The notes below the pieces were generated by a model. It was given only the letters and a program-made list of their open reading frames with translations, was not told the origin of the DNA and made no database searches. A DNA stretch of 64,000 nucleotides from Streptomyces sp. RKAG293. GTDB lineage: Bacteria > Actinomycetota > Actinomycetes > Streptomycetales > Streptomycetaceae. The translations under genes and the position numbers were made by a program. Positions 8,917 to 18,567 of this stretch are shown here, one piece after another (positions within the stretch are counted from its first letter, which is position 1; each line of letters starts with the position of its first letter). The stretch is taken from assembly GCF_023701745.1 (NCBI RefSeq), contig NZ_JAJOZB010000001.1:7425001-7489000 (forward strand). The letters are read 5' to 3'.

Positions 8917-8957
8917 CCGGGAACTCCCGTGGGCAGCGGCCCACGGGAGGTTCCCCG
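8917..8957 (+). terminator. Strong hairpin terminator
   Basis: Arms of about 18 bp (CCGGGAAC-TCCCGTGGGC and its complement with one bulged base) close on an AGCG loop between the unknown lectin gene and the PI-PLC gene. Confidence 0.75.
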
Positions 8958-8991
8958 GACGTTCGAAACCATCAAACCGAGAGGAACCGAC

Positions 8992-11133
8992 ATGCGTGTG
9001 CGACACAGGATCAGCCGTGGGTGGGGCGGGTTAGTCGCGGGGCTGGTCGCCGCAGGGCTCGCAGCCGTCGCCGGAGTACCCGCGGCGGCCGGGCCGGCCG
9101 CAGCGGTCGGCGCCCCGGCGGCGGCGACAGACGTTCAACTGGGCTCCTGGATGCAGGGGCTCCGGAGCACCATCGGCGACCGGCCGTTGAACCAGATCGT
9201 CATGCCCGGCAGCCATGACGCGGGGACCTGGAGCATCACCAAGAACAGCGGTGTGTGCAGCTACGGGGACCAGGCCAGCCTGGCGCGTAAGTTCCCGTCG
9301 ATCGCCACGAGCATCTCCAAGAGCCAGAGCGGCAACCTGGTGCAGCAGCTCGACGGCGGTTCCCGGTATCTGGACCTGCGGTTGTGCAAGCAGGGCGACA
9401 AGTGGTTCACCTACCACGGCGGACCGATGGGATCCCTTCAGTTCTTCGACACCCAGGGTCCGAACGGCATCGTCAAGGGCGAGGTCGACCAGCTCGCGGA
9501 CTGGGTCGACCGGCATCCGCAGGAGATCGTCATCATCCGGCTGTCGACGGCCGTGTCGCCGGCCACGGCCGCGGCCGACAACCATGAAGCCGTCGCCCAG
9601 CTCGGGGACGCGCTCGGTGGCGGCGCGATCGGGAACCCGGCGATAGCCGACGGATCACTGAGCCCGACCTCCACGTACAACCAGTACGTCGACGCCGGAA
9701 AGCACGTCGTCCTGATGGACACCACGGACAGTTCGACCTATCCGTGGGCCTGGGACGACGCGGCGATGACCTACCGCGGAAGCTATGTCCAGGCGGAGAC
9801 CGCGTGGACGGACTTCGTCAAGGCGATCTTCGACCCGAAACTCCTGGACAAGACGTTCGACGCCGTGCTGAAGCGCGGTGACCGGGTGCTGGACAAGGCG
9901 CCGGGTGCCGACGCCGGCAGGTTCTTCGTCCTGCAGGACATCATCGACCCGAGCCTGTCGATCCCGGACCTGGTCTTCCTCCAGGCCCTGGGAACCACGG
10001 CCGAGTCGTCCGCGTACCTGCTGTTCCTGGAGGACCAGCTCAACGCCCGTGTCCTGGCGCGGATGCAGGGCGCCTGGAGTTACTCCGGTATCGCGGAGAA
10101 CATGAACATCGTCATGACCGACGACGTCAACCAGAACGACTCCCGGGTGCACGCGGGCGAGCTGCAGCGAGCGATCATCGCGCTGAACGCTCCGCGGCCG
10201 ACCCCGCACATGTTCTACAACGCGGCGCGCAACGCCGACGGTTCATGGACCGCCGAGGCGCCGCTGTCCGGTGTCGGTGACGCGTTCCGGTTCGCGGGTG
10301 CGCGGGAGTCCGTGGCCGCGATGCCCGACGGCGGTGTTCAGCTGATCGGTACGGGCCTGGACGGCAACATCTACCACAACATCCACCGGGCCGACGGTAC
10401 GTGGCAGGGCTGGGTCGGGATGGGAGGAGTCGGCAAGCCGAACTTCGGCAGCCCCGACGCCGCCATCACCGGTATGCCGAACGGCGAGGCGCAGACGGTG
10501 GCCGTGGGTCTGGACGGCAACGTCTACCACAACATCCGCCGTACGGACGGCTCGTGGCAGGGCTGGCGCGTTCTGGCGGGCGACGGTGGCACCGGTCAGC
10601 TCAAGGCCACCCGGGTCGCGGCAGCGGGCATGCCGGACGGGTCCACTCAGGTCCTGGTCTTCGGCAAGGACGGCAGGATGCGGCTGAGCACGCGCGCCGC
10701 GAGCGGATCCTGGACCGACTGGTCCATCGTGCGGGGCGTCAACGCACCGGACTTCTCCGGCTCGGCGCTCACGATCGCGGCCCTGCCGAACGGGGACAGC
10801 CAGATCGCCGCGATCGGCAATGACGGCAACGTCTGGCACACCATCCACCGGGCCGACGGTGCCTGGCAGGGCTGGGGCGCCCCGCGCGGTGTCACCACCC
10901 CGACGATGGGCGCGCACTCGATCGCCCTGACGGGTATGCCCAACGGCGACAGCCAGCTCCTGGCGGTCGGACTCGACGGGAACGTCTACCACACGATCCG
11001 CGGCGGCAACGGTGACTGGACGGCCTTCCAGCCGGTGAGCGGCCTCAAGGGAGCCGGAACGTTCCCCGGGGACCAGGTCGGCATCGCCGGTCTGCCCAAT
11101 GGTTCCAGCCAGGTGGTCCTGACCACCCGCTGA
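8992..11133 (+). CDS. Secreted PI-PLC X-domain protein with C-terminal WQGW-repeat domain
   Basis: A 713-residue exported protein with an Ala-rich signal peptide to about residue 46. Residues about 50-400 form a PI-PLC X-type TIM barrel. The catalytic His pair is visible as PGSHDAGTW (His75) and YHGGPMG (His142), with YLDLRLC and EIVIIRLS strands. From about residue 405 five or six repeats of about 45-50 residues carry MPNG/MPDG, GLDGNVYHNI and W(Q)GW motifs, like tachylectin/PLL-type beta-propellers that bind sugars. Such enzymes cleave phosphatidylinositol or GPI-like lipids by a calcium-free mechanism. AGAGGAA lies 5 nt upstream of the start. Confidence 0.86.
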   Translation: MRVRHRISRGWGGLVAGLVAAGLAAVAGVPAAAGPAAAVGAPAAATDVQLGSWMQGLRSTIGDRPLNQIVMPGSHDAGTWSITKNSGVCSYGDQASLARKFPSIATSISKSQSGNLVQQLDGGSRYLDLRLCKQGDKWFTYHGGPMGSLQFFDTQGPNGIVKGEVDQLADWVDRHPQEIVIIRLSTAVSPATAAADNHEAVAQLGDALGGGAIGNPAIADGSLSPTSTYNQYVDAGKHVVLMDTTDSSTYPWAWDDAAMTYRGSYVQAETAWTDFVKAIFDPKLLDKTFDAVLKRGDRVLDKAPGADAGRFFVLQDIIDPSLSIPDLVFLQALGTTAESSAYLLFLEDQLNARVLARMQGAWSYSGIAENMNIVMTDDVNQNDSRVHAGELQRAIIALNAPRPTPHMFYNAARNADGSWTAEAPLSGVGDAFRFAGARESVAAMPDGGVQLIGTGLDGNIYHNIHRADGTWQGWVGMGGVGKPNFGSPDAAITGMPNGEAQTVAVGLDGNVYHNIRRTDGSWQGWRVLAGDGGTGQLKATRVAAAGMPDGSTQVLVFGKDGRMRLSTRAASGSWTDWSIVRGVNAPDFSGSALTIAALPNGDSQIAAIGNDGNVWHTIHRADGAWQGWGAPRGVTTPTMGAHSIALTGMPNGDSQLLAVGLDGNVYHTIRGGNGDWTAFQPVSGLKGAGTFPGDQVGIAGLPNGSSQVVLTTR

Positions 11134-11179
11134 GCGGAGACCGGGACGGCCCGTGACGGCCGGCCCGCACGGTGAACGT

Positions 11180-11226
11180 CCGGTGGGCGGGCGGTTCCGG
11201 GGACTCCGGAGCCACCCGCCCACCGG
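11180..11226. terminator. Bidirectional terminator
   Basis: Perfect 12-bp arms (CCGGTGGGCGGG and its complement) with a second small hairpin in the loop lie between two convergent genes, the PI-PLC protein and a DeoR regulator. Confidence 0.8.
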
Positions 11227-11251
11227 CGTCGGGGAGAGGAACCCGGTGATG

Positions 11252-12058
11252 TCAGTGGGCGGGCAGGTCGGCGATGGTGACGGTGATGTCCTGGGCGCGC
11301 ATGGCGGCGAGTTCCGGCGCCGCCGCGCTGGAGTCGGTGATCAGTTCGTCGACAGCGGAGGCCGGGGCGACGTGCGCGAGCAGATCGCGGCCGATCTTGG
11401 TGCCGTCGGCGACGACCACCACCCGGCGGGAGCGTTCGATCATGATCGCGTTGATGTGGGCTTCCGTCGCGTCATGGGTCGACACCCCGTTCCGCGCGCT
11501 GATGCCGTCCACGCCGATGAAGGCCGTGTCGATGTTGATGCTTCCCAGCGTGCGTTCGGCCCAGGGGCCGACGAGTTCACAGGACCGGTTGCGGGCGCGG
11601 CCGCCGGTGACGACCAGCCGCACCCGTGGCTGCAACGCGAGTTCCATCGCGATGTCCAGTGCGTTCGTCACCACGGTCAGCTCGCTGCGGCTCGCCAGCA
11701 GCCGCGCCACCTCACGCGTCGTGGTCCCGCCGTTCACGGCGACCACGCAGGGACCGGACGGCAGTGCGCGCATCGCGGCCCGCGCGATGGCCTGCTTCTG
11801 CCCGCGATCCCGGTCGGCGCGGTAGCGCACGGGCAGCTCCACCGAGCCCCCCCGGGCTACGGCTCCGCCGTGCGTACGGGTCAGCAGGCCCTGTTCCTCC
11901 AGCGCGGCCAGGTCACGCCGGATCGTCGCCCTGGACACCCCCAGTTCCACGGCGATTCCCGCGATGCTGAAGGAGCCCGTGGCCGCCAGGCGCTCCAGGA
12001 GAGTACTGACCCGGTGGGACTGCCGCACAGCGGTGGGCCACGGCGGTCCACTCGTCAT
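11252..12058 (-). CDS. DeoR/AgaR-family transcriptional regulator 1
   Basis: A 268-residue repressor-type protein. It has an N-terminal winged HTH (IAVELGVSRATIRRDLAALEEQGLLTRTHGGAV, about residues 30-65) and a C-terminal sugar-phosphate sensing domain with GGTTTREVARLL, VVTNALDIA, LVVTGG, FIGVDGI and VVADGTKIGR. ATG 12058 follows GGAGGA by a few bases and is preferred to the TTG at 12070. It has the same length as the regulators at 22019 and 22870. DeoR members usually sense a phosphorylated sugar made by the pathway they control. It is the last gene of the leftward run that begins with the ABC binding protein. Confidence 0.92.
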   Translation of the reverse strand: MTSGPPWPTAVRQSHRVSTLLERLAATGSFSIAGIAVELGVSRATIRRDLAALEEQGLLTRTHGGAVARGGSVELPVRYRADRDRGQKQAIARAAMRALPSGPCVVAVNGGTTTREVARLLASRSELTVVTNALDIAMELALQPRVRLVVTGGRARNRSCELVGPWAERTLGSINIDTAFIGVDGISARNGVSTHDATEAHINAIMIERSRRVVVVADGTKIGRDLLAHVAPASAVDELITDSSAAAPELAAMRAQDITVTIADLPAH

Positions 12059-12154
12059 CCGTTCCTCCAACAGTTACTTCTGAACGAGCATATGTGCGCA
12101 TTCACTGTGGAAGAACTAGGGAAAATCCCCAGTCTTGGGCCGGAGGCCAACCGG

Positions 12155-15028
12155 TCAGTCATTCTCCCAGGGGGCGTCCTGAACCAGGTCGCGCAATTCC
12201 CTGCGGTTATGCACGCGTGTTTTCGCGAATACGTTTCGCAGATGGTATTCGATCGTCTTCGCGCTGAGGAAAAGGGCGGCGGCTATTTCGCGATTGGTGT
12301 GTCCGCGTCCCACGAGCCGTGCCACCTCGCGCTCGCGGGCGCTGAGATCGTCCAGCGCCGTGCCGTCCTCGCGCGCGGTACCGCCGAGTGCGGCGAGGTC
12401 GGCCCGGCACCGGTCGAGGAAGGGCGCGGCACCCAGCGCGGCGAGGATCCGTTCGGCCGAGCGCAGTTGCGCGACCGCCTGTTCCGTCTCGCCGGCGGCC
12501 GCCAGGCAGGAGCCGTGGCTCTGCCGCAACAGGGCCGTGTACAGCGGAGCGTCCTGCCGGTCACCGGCCGGGGGCGGGACGGCGGAGTAGCACGCCAGGG
12601 CGCCCGGCAGGTCGCCCTCCGCCTGCTGGATCCGCCCGCCCAGCCAGGCCCGCGCGACGGTCAGCGCACCGTTCCGGGGATCGACCGACGCGGGATCCGG
12701 GATCAGCAGCGCCAACGCCCGCCGTGCCTCCGCCGGCCGTCCGCAGTTGACGAGAGCCTCCACGTGGAGGGGCTGCCACCAGGCGGAGAACAGCCGGGAG
12801 CGTTCGGCGTACGCGGATCCGGTCGTGACGCGGCGCAGCGCGTCGAGCGCACTGTCGTGGTCACCCCGGCAGCGGGCCAGTGCGGCGCGCGCCACGGAGA
12901 GGTGGAAGTACGGCCCCTCGTAGTCCAGGCCCCGGGCCTCCTCGACCCCGCGGTCGAGATCCCGCTCGGCATTGCGCCATTCCCCCTGGGCGGCCGCCAG
13001 GGTGGAGGCCAGCGAGTAGAGCAGCGCCCGGTCGTAGCTGCGCCCACGGGCCTCCACCATGGTCAGGCCGATCTCCGCGTCGCGTGCCGCCCGCGCCCAG
13101 TTTCCCGACATGAAATGGCAGATGCACAGATGGATACGGCTGCTGAGCCCGAGGATCCGCACGCTGTCCGGCCGCGCGCGGGCGATCGCGGTGGTCAGGT
13201 CGGCCTCGCACTCGGCGAACCGCCCCGCGGCACCCCGCAGAATTCCGCGGTACACCAGTCCGGGCAGCTCCTCCTCCGGTACCTCGTCAGGTCGTTCGGG
13301 AAGGAACGCGAGCGTCGTGAGACCGGCGGCGGCGCCCGACGTCAGAGCCCGCCCGTAGGCCGCGAACCCGCCGGCCGTTCCCGTCAGACCAGGCGGCATG
13401 CCGGTGCCGTAGGCGTCGGGCCGCGGCCGGCCGGGTGGAAGGACGGGCAGGGCGGCCGCCGCGTCGAGGGCCGCCCGCGCCGTGCGCTCGGTCTCGGCAC
13501 CGTCGCCGATCAGTGCGCCGACCGCCGCGAGTTCGGTGTCGATCGCGACCTGGTCCCCGGCCCGCGCGTCCGGCGGCAGGCCGTTCCGCGCCCGGATCAG
13601 CAGCGGGCGGGCTCGCACCGGACGGCCCAGGGCGAACTCCAGCAGCGCCCGGGACTCGTCCCGGAGCGGCGACGGGCGGCTCTCCAGCACCTCGGCGCGG
13701 TGGCGGAGGAGCTCGGCGTCCATGCCGGCCCAGAAGAGGAGCCGCACCGCGCGGAACAGGAACTCCTCGCCCTCCTGGTCCGCACCCGCCACCTGGGCCG
13801 CCCACAGGAGGTGCGTGGCAGCCGCCACCAGCCGGCTCTCGCCGGCCTCCCGGACGCTCAGCTCCCGCAGGCGTTCGGCCAGCGCCGGGTCGGGGCCGTC
13901 CGCCGCCGCGACCTGGTGCACCAGGGCCGCCTGCGGGTCCAGTACACCGGCCGCGGCGAGGTGCAGTCGCCGTCGGAGGGCCGGAGCGAGGGAGAGGCGT
14001 ACCGCCTCCCTCTGCAGGGCGTGCCGGAACGCGACCGGTCCGGCCGGGTCGACGGGGTCCGCCGGCCGGTCGAGGAGGCCCGCACGGACCGGGCCGTCCA
14101 ACGCGCTCGCGGCGTCCCGCACCCCGGCGACCGAGGCCAGCAGGCGCAGCGGCGTGGCGCCGTCCAGGACGGAGAGCGCCTCGACGAGCTGCCGGCCCGT
14201 GGACGGGAGGGCCGTCACCTGGCGCAGCACCGCCGCCGACAGGTCCGCGGGCATCGGGAAGGCGTCGACGGGACCGTCCTCCCAGCTGGGGGGAAGCTCC
14301 GCCAGCAGGGTCCGTACGTAGAGGGGGTGCCCCTGGGTGCGGGTGAGCAGGCGTTCGCACGCGTCGGACGACAGGGGACGGCCCCGGACGGCGACCGCCA
14401 TCCGCGCGATGTCGGCTCCGGAGAACCCTCCCAGGGTCAGACGGCTGAAGGGCTGTACCCCTTCCAGGGCCTGCACCGCCGACTCGTCCCAGTCCGGCGG
14501 CCAGTTGCGCACCGCTATGAGGGTGAGCACCCGGTCCCGCCACAGGCGCCGCAGGGCGAAGGCCAGGGACCGCACCGACATCGGATCGGCCCAGTCCGCG
14601 TCGTCGACGATCACCGCGAGGGGGCCGTGACGGCGTTCGTCGTCGATCAGCCGCAGGATGTCGGCCCCGGCGTTCAGCGGGGTGCGGTCCGCCGGGGCGC
14701 GGGAGGTGGGTCCGGGGGAGCGGGAGACCCCGGCGCTCTGGTCGACCCTGGCGGTGAGCCGGTCCAGCAGGGCGAAGGGCTGGTTCCGTTCCTCCGCGAC
14801 CGCTGACGCCGTCATCGAGGAGAAATCGGTGGACTCCGCGAGAAAGTGTCGCAGCAGAGTCGTCTTGCCGACCCCCGGCATTCCCTGGAGGACGAGCAGC
14901 GAGGGCACACCCTCCCGCGCGTCCGCCGCGGCGGCCCGCAGACGGCGGAGCGCCGTGCGACGCCCGAGGAATTCGGACTGGCTCGCGGACGGAGCGGGGG
15001 GCCCGGCGCTGGATTGCGGGACACCCAT
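12155..15028 (-). CDS. LAL-type LuxR transcriptional regulator with AAA ATPase
   Basis: A 957-residue large ATP-binding LuxR regulator. Near the N-terminus are Walker A GMPGVGKTT (about residue 50) and Walker B LAVIVDDADWAD (about residue 140). A long helical TPR-like middle is followed by a C-terminal LuxR HTH (LSAREREVARLVGRGHTNRE, then SAKTIEYHLRNVFAKT). The start at 15028 follows AAAGG; the frame is open upstream but without family-like sequence. These regulators act as signal-gated activators of local operons. It sits between the carbohydrate kinase and DeoR regulator 1, so control of the sugar operon is plausible but unproven. Confidence 0.92.
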   Translation of the reverse strand: MGVPQSSAGPPAPSASQSEFLGRRTALRRLRAAAADAREGVPSLLVLQGMPGVGKTTLLRHFLAESTDFSSMTASAVAEERNQPFALLDRLTARVDQSAGVSRSPGPTSRAPADRTPLNAGADILRLIDDERRHGPLAVIVDDADWADPMSVRSLAFALRRLWRDRVLTLIAVRNWPPDWDESAVQALEGVQPFSRLTLGGFSGADIARMAVAVRGRPLSSDACERLLTRTQGHPLYVRTLLAELPPSWEDGPVDAFPMPADLSAAVLRQVTALPSTGRQLVEALSVLDGATPLRLLASVAGVRDAASALDGPVRAGLLDRPADPVDPAGPVAFRHALQREAVRLSLAPALRRRLHLAAAGVLDPQAALVHQVAAADGPDPALAERLRELSVREAGESRLVAAATHLLWAAQVAGADQEGEEFLFRAVRLLFWAGMDAELLRHRAEVLESRPSPLRDESRALLEFALGRPVRARPLLIRARNGLPPDARAGDQVAIDTELAAVGALIGDGAETERTARAALDAAAALPVLPPGRPRPDAYGTGMPPGLTGTAGGFAAYGRALTSGAAAGLTTLAFLPERPDEVPEEELPGLVYRGILRGAAGRFAECEADLTTAIARARPDSVRILGLSSRIHLCICHFMSGNWARAARDAEIGLTMVEARGRSYDRALLYSLASTLAAAQGEWRNAERDLDRGVEEARGLDYEGPYFHLSVARAALARCRGDHDSALDALRRVTTGSAYAERSRLFSAWWQPLHVEALVNCGRPAEARRALALLIPDPASVDPRNGALTVARAWLGGRIQQAEGDLPGALACYSAVPPPAGDRQDAPLYTALLRQSHGSCLAAAGETEQAVAQLRSAERILAALGAAPFLDRCRADLAALGGTAREDGTALDDLSAREREVARLVGRGHTNREIAAALFLSAKTIEYHLRNVFAKTRVHNRRELRDLVQDAPWEND

Positions 15029-15195
15029 AGTGCGGACCTTTCGTGTGGCCGCGCCACCGTCACCCTTGAAGAATACGCCCGCCACGATCACCACCGCCGC
15101 TCGAGAGCGCTCGGCCGCTTCCCTTCCTCGTCATGGGCGGCGATCGGGATCATTCCCCAGGGGGAGGGTCAGGGTGTCCTTTGCCCTGTGGGGCC

Positions 15196-16146
15196 TCACA
15201 TGTCGTGGGCTCCGATCCGCCGCGCACCCGCCTGGGCGCGGGCGGCCGGCCCCGCGGCCTCCGGGCGGCCGGGCTGGGTCGCCGTGCCGCCCGCGGCGCG
15301 GGTGGACAGGGCCCCGCAGGCGCAGCCCAGCGCCGCCGCCGCGACGAGGTCGCCGGAGTCCAGCCAGCCGGCGAGGAAACCCGCGTCGAAGCTGTCGCCG
15401 GCGCCGACGGTGTCGACGGGGTCGACTTCGGTCCCGCTGACGAGCAGCGGTCCGGCTGAGTCCTGTACCACGGCCCCCCGGCGGCCCAGCTTGACCACGG
15501 GGACGGCGCCCGTACCGGCCAGCGCGCTCATGGCACCGAGCACCGTGCCCGCGCCGGTCAGGGCCAGGGCCTCCGCCGCGTTGGGGAGGACGAGGTCGCA
15601 CGCCCCCAGCAGCCCGGGGGCCAGCTGCCATGAGCCGGCCGGGTCGTAGTTGGTGTCCAGCGAGGTGGAGGCGCCCCCGGCGCGCGCCGCACGGAACAGC
15701 GCCGGCAGCCGGCCGGCCAGCGCGGGTTGCAGGAAGTAGGAGGCGGCGTGCACGTGCCGGGCGGCCGGCAGCGTGCGGGGAGCGAAGTGCGGCAGGCAGC
15801 CGGGTGCCGTCAGGATGGCCCGGTCCCCGCCGGGCCGGTTGAGGCACACGCTCAGCCCGGTGGGCAGGGACTCATGACGTAGGCAGCCGCTGATGTCCAC
15901 ACCGGCCGACGACAGGACGTCGAGCACGAAGTCGCCCGCCGCGTCCCGCCCGACCATGGCCGCGAGCGCGGTCGACATCCCCAGCCGTGCCGCGCCGTGG
16001 GCGACGATCGCGGCCGATCCGCCCAGCGCGAGGACGGCACCGTCGACCAGGATCTCGGCCTGGCCGCCGGGCGGCGTCAGCGGAGCGCCGGTGACCAGGA
16101 CGTCAGGGTTGGCGTCTCCCACCACCAGCAGGTCCGGGCGCCCCAT
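15196..16146 (-). CDS. PfkB-family carbohydrate kinase
   Basis: A 316-residue ribokinase-type sugar kinase. It begins VVGDANPDVLV, has the first PfkB signature region LGGSAAIVAHGAARLG and the second signature DTVGAGDSFDAGFLAG with the catalytic Asp. It transfers phosphate from ATP to a sugar or sugar phosphate. Its ATG overlaps the stop of the GH4 gene as TGATG, so the two are translationally coupled. Next to an AgaS-like SIS protein it could phosphorylate tagatose-6-phosphate or a free hexose. The C-terminal ~25 residues are Ala/Gly-rich and beyond the usual domain end. Confidence 0.9.
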   Translation of the reverse strand: MGRPDLLVVGDANPDVLVTGAPLTPPGGQAEILVDGAVLALGGSAAIVAHGAARLGMSTALAAMVGRDAAGDFVLDVLSSAGVDISGCLRHESLPTGLSVCLNRPGGDRAILTAPGCLPHFAPRTLPAARHVHAASYFLQPALAGRLPALFRAARAGGASTSLDTNYDPAGSWQLAPGLLGACDLVLPNAAEALALTGAGTVLGAMSALAGTGAVPVVKLGRRGAVVQDSAGPLLVSGTEVDPVDTVGAGDSFDAGFLAGWLDSGDLVAAAALGCACGALSTRAAGGTATQPGRPEAAGPAARAQAGARRIGAHDM

Positions 16147-17468
16147 CAGCCGGCGCCAGGGGAGAGCGCGCCGCGCAGCGCGGGCGGCAGTGCCCCGCCG
16201 TGCGCCGCGACCATGTCGTCGCACAGCGCCCAGATCTGAGGGACCGTCAAAGTGGCTGCCGTGGCGGGATCGGACATCGCCGCGTGCCGGATGTGCCGCG
16301 GATCCTCCTCGACCGCGGCGGCCACCGTCAGCTCCACCACATTGAGGAAGCTCCGGTTGAGAGCGGCGAGTTGTGGGGGCAGGGCGCCGACGTGGTGCGG
16401 ATGCACGCCGAGACGGTCCAGCGTCGCCGGAACCTCGACGGCCGCGCCGGTGGGGAGGTTGGTGATCAGTCCGGTGTTGGCCGTGGTCACCTGGATGGTG
16501 CGGCGTTCGCCGGTGACGAGGCTGTGGATGACCTGAGGGGCGTACTCGGTGGCATCCTCCTCCTGCGCCGGCTCCGGGTCGCGGCCCGCCGCGAGGCTGT
16601 CGCGGACCTGGGCGTACTCGGTGAGATTGGCCGCGCTGGTACGGGTGTAGTGGTCCAGGGGGATGCGGAGCCGCGCGATCTCGCCGTCATCGCGCAGATA
16701 CCAGGGCACGTACTCCGCGGAATGCTCGCTGGTCTCCGTCGGGAAGTACCCGAGCCGCTGGTACATGTCCATCCGGACGCGCCTGCGCAGCTGCGGATCG
16801 AACGCCAGCGCCGCGTCGAGCGCCGGGTGGAGATCGCGGCCCCGGTGCTCCCAGCGCAGGATCCACCCCTGGTGGTTGACGCCGGCGGAGAGGGTGTCGA
16901 CCTCCTCGTAGGGGACGCCGACGATGCCGCAGAGGTCGCGCACCGTCCAGTACACCGAGTGGCACAGTCCGAGGGCTCTGAGCCGCGGTGCGATCGACGT
17001 CAGGTACTGGAGGTTCATCGCCATGGGATTGGTGTAGTTCAGCAGCCACGCCTGCGGGCAGACCGCGGTCATGTCCGCCGCCAGCCCGCGGAGCAGCGGG
17101 AAGGTGCGCAGCGCCCGGAAGATGCCGCCGATGCCGAGGGTGTCCCCGATGGTCTGCCGCAGGCCGTAGGAGCGCGGGATGTCGAAGTCGGTCATGGTGG
17201 CCGGGTGACCGCCGACGGCGACCATGTTGACCACGACATCCGCGCCCTCCAGAGCCTTCCGGCGGTCGGCGGAAGCGGTGATGACCGGCCGGGCACCGAA
17301 CTGGCGGGCCGTCAGACGGGCCAGCCCTTCCGCGACGTCCAGCCGGTCCGGGTCGATGTCGTGAAGGGAGAGCTGTACGTCCGACAACTCGGGATAGGAC
17401 AGGATGTCGCGCAGCAGCTGTCGGGTGAACACGACAGAACCCGCTCCGACGAACGCGATGCGAACCAT
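16146..17468 (-). CDS. GH4 family glycosidase (alpha-galactosidase type)
   Basis: A 440-residue NAD- and metal-dependent glycosidase of family 4. It shows the Rossmann start IAFVGAGSVVFTR, the NYTNPMAMN motif (residues 144-152), CHS (169-171, a metal-binding Cys that in this family goes with alpha-galactosidase or alpha-glucuronidase members) and GVNHQGW (about 196-202). GH4 enzymes work inside the cell by oxidising C3 and eliminating the aglycone, usually on sugars brought in by the adjacent transporter. It lies 137 bp after the SIS gene and overlaps the kinase start. The family is certain; the sugar specificity is inferred from CHS. Confidence 0.93.
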   Translation of the reverse strand: MVRIAFVGAGSVVFTRQLLRDILSYPELSDVQLSLHDIDPDRLDVAEGLARLTARQFGARPVITASADRRKALEGADVVVNMVAVGGHPATMTDFDIPRSYGLRQTIGDTLGIGGIFRALRTFPLLRGLAADMTAVCPQAWLLNYTNPMAMNLQYLTSIAPRLRALGLCHSVYWTVRDLCGIVGVPYEEVDTLSAGVNHQGWILRWEHRGRDLHPALDAALAFDPQLRRRVRMDMYQRLGYFPTETSEHSAEYVPWYLRDDGEIARLRIPLDHYTRTSAANLTEYAQVRDSLAAGRDPEPAQEEDATEYAPQVIHSLVTGERRTIQVTTANTGLITNLPTGAAVEVPATLDRLGVHPHHVGALPPQLAALNRSFLNVVELTVAAAVEEDPRHIRHAAMSDPATAATLTVPQIWALCDDMVAAHGGALPPALRGALSPGAG

Positions 17469-17605
17469 GGATGTCAGCCCTTCTGAAGAATGGTGATGAG
17501 GCGGAGGGCGTCAGCGGTGACCGCGTCGCGGCCGTCCCCGAGGTGGCCGCGCGGGCCCGTCGCCGCGGTGTTGGCGAATGGCATGGATGTCCTTGAGGAT
17601 CGCGG

Positions 17606-18505
17606 TCACAGATCCCGGCCGGTGACGGCCGGGGGCAGAATGACGGACCTGGTCAGATGGCGGGGGGCGTCCGGGTTCAGGCCCCGGGCGTGGGCGAGGG
17701 CGACGGCGAGCCGCTGTGCTCCGATCAGGGAGGCGAGCGGGTCGAGATCCTGCTCGATCCACATCCCACCCGTCGCGGTGACCTGCGCGGCCAGCCCGGC
17801 GGGGGCGGTTCCGAGCATCCAGACCGCCGAGCGCTCATCAGTGACGGCGATGGGTCCGTGCCGGTATTCCATCGCCGGGTAGGACTCGGCCCAGCTCAGT
17901 GCCGCCTCGCGCATCTTCAGCGCGGCCTCGGCGGCCAGCCCGACCGTCCACCCGGCGCCCAGGAAGGTGAACTGGGTTCTGCCGGTGACTCCGTCGGGCA
18001 GCGGTTGCCGGAGGGCCACCTCCGCGTCGGCGATGGCGGGGAGCACGTCGTCGCCGAGGTGGGCTCGCAGCAGGATCAGCGTCGAGGTCGCGAACCGGGT
18101 CTGCACGACGGAGCGCTCGTCGGCGAAGTCCAGGACCAGGGCCTGGCCGGCGGCCGCGACCGCGGGGGAACCGGCGACCGCGGTGATCACCGTGCTCGGC
18201 GCGGACACCTGGCCCAACAGGTCGACGACCTCGGTGGTCGTCCCCGAGCGGCACAGGGCCAGACAACGGTCGTACACGCGTCCCCGGGGCAGCTCGGAGG
18301 CGGCGAACGCATCCGTCTCCCCGTGCCCCGCCTCCTCACGGAGCCGGGCGTAGGACTGCGCGACGAAGTACGAGGTGCCGCAGCCGACGACCGCGACCCG
18401 TTCTCCGCGCCGTGGCAGGCCCGCGGACTCGTCGGGGGCGGGCGCGGCGGCCTGCCGCCAGCAGGCGGGCTGCCCGGCTATCTCGCGCTCGACATGGGTC
18501 GTCAC
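17606..18505 (-). CDS. SIS-domain sugar-phosphate isomerase/deaminase (AgaS-like)
   Basis: A 299-residue protein with two SIS modules: VAVVGCGTSYFVAQSYARLR, then CRSGTTTEVVDLL with an SGTT phosphate-binding loop, and FLGAGWTVGLAAEAALKMREAA with SYPAMEYRHGP. The last block is typical of GlmS-isomerase-like and AgaS-like proteins that act on amino-sugar phosphates. There is no N-terminal glutaminase domain, so it is not GlmS itself. The GTG at 18505 follows GGAG by 5 nt; the frame is open upstream only as an overlap with the permease. In this operon the likely reaction is deamination/isomerisation of galactosamine- or glucosamine-6-phosphate. Confidence 0.85.
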   Translation of the reverse strand: MTTHVEREIAGQPACWRQAAAPAPDESAGLPRRGERVAVVGCGTSYFVAQSYARLREEAGHGETDAFAASELPRGRVYDRCLALCRSGTTTEVVDLLGQVSAPSTVITAVAGSPAVAAAGQALVLDFADERSVVQTRFATSTLILLRAHLGDDVLPAIADAEVALRQPLPDGVTGRTQFTFLGAGWTVGLAAEAALKMREAALSWAESYPAMEYRHGPIAVTDERSAVWMLGTAPAGLAAQVTATGGMWIEQDLDPLASLIGAQRLAVALAHARGLNPDAPRHLTRSVILPPAVTGRDL

Positions 18506-18567
18506 GGTGACTCCGTTCGTGGAGGGGGAGGGAGAGGGGAGAGCGGCCGGGCGCGGGGCGGGCGCGG

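Noticed and set aside
11153..14806. A 1,217-codon rightward open frame
   Set aside because: It runs antisense to the DeoR and LAL regulator genes, has no family motifs and shows the Arg/Gly/Pro-rich composition of a high-GC shadow.
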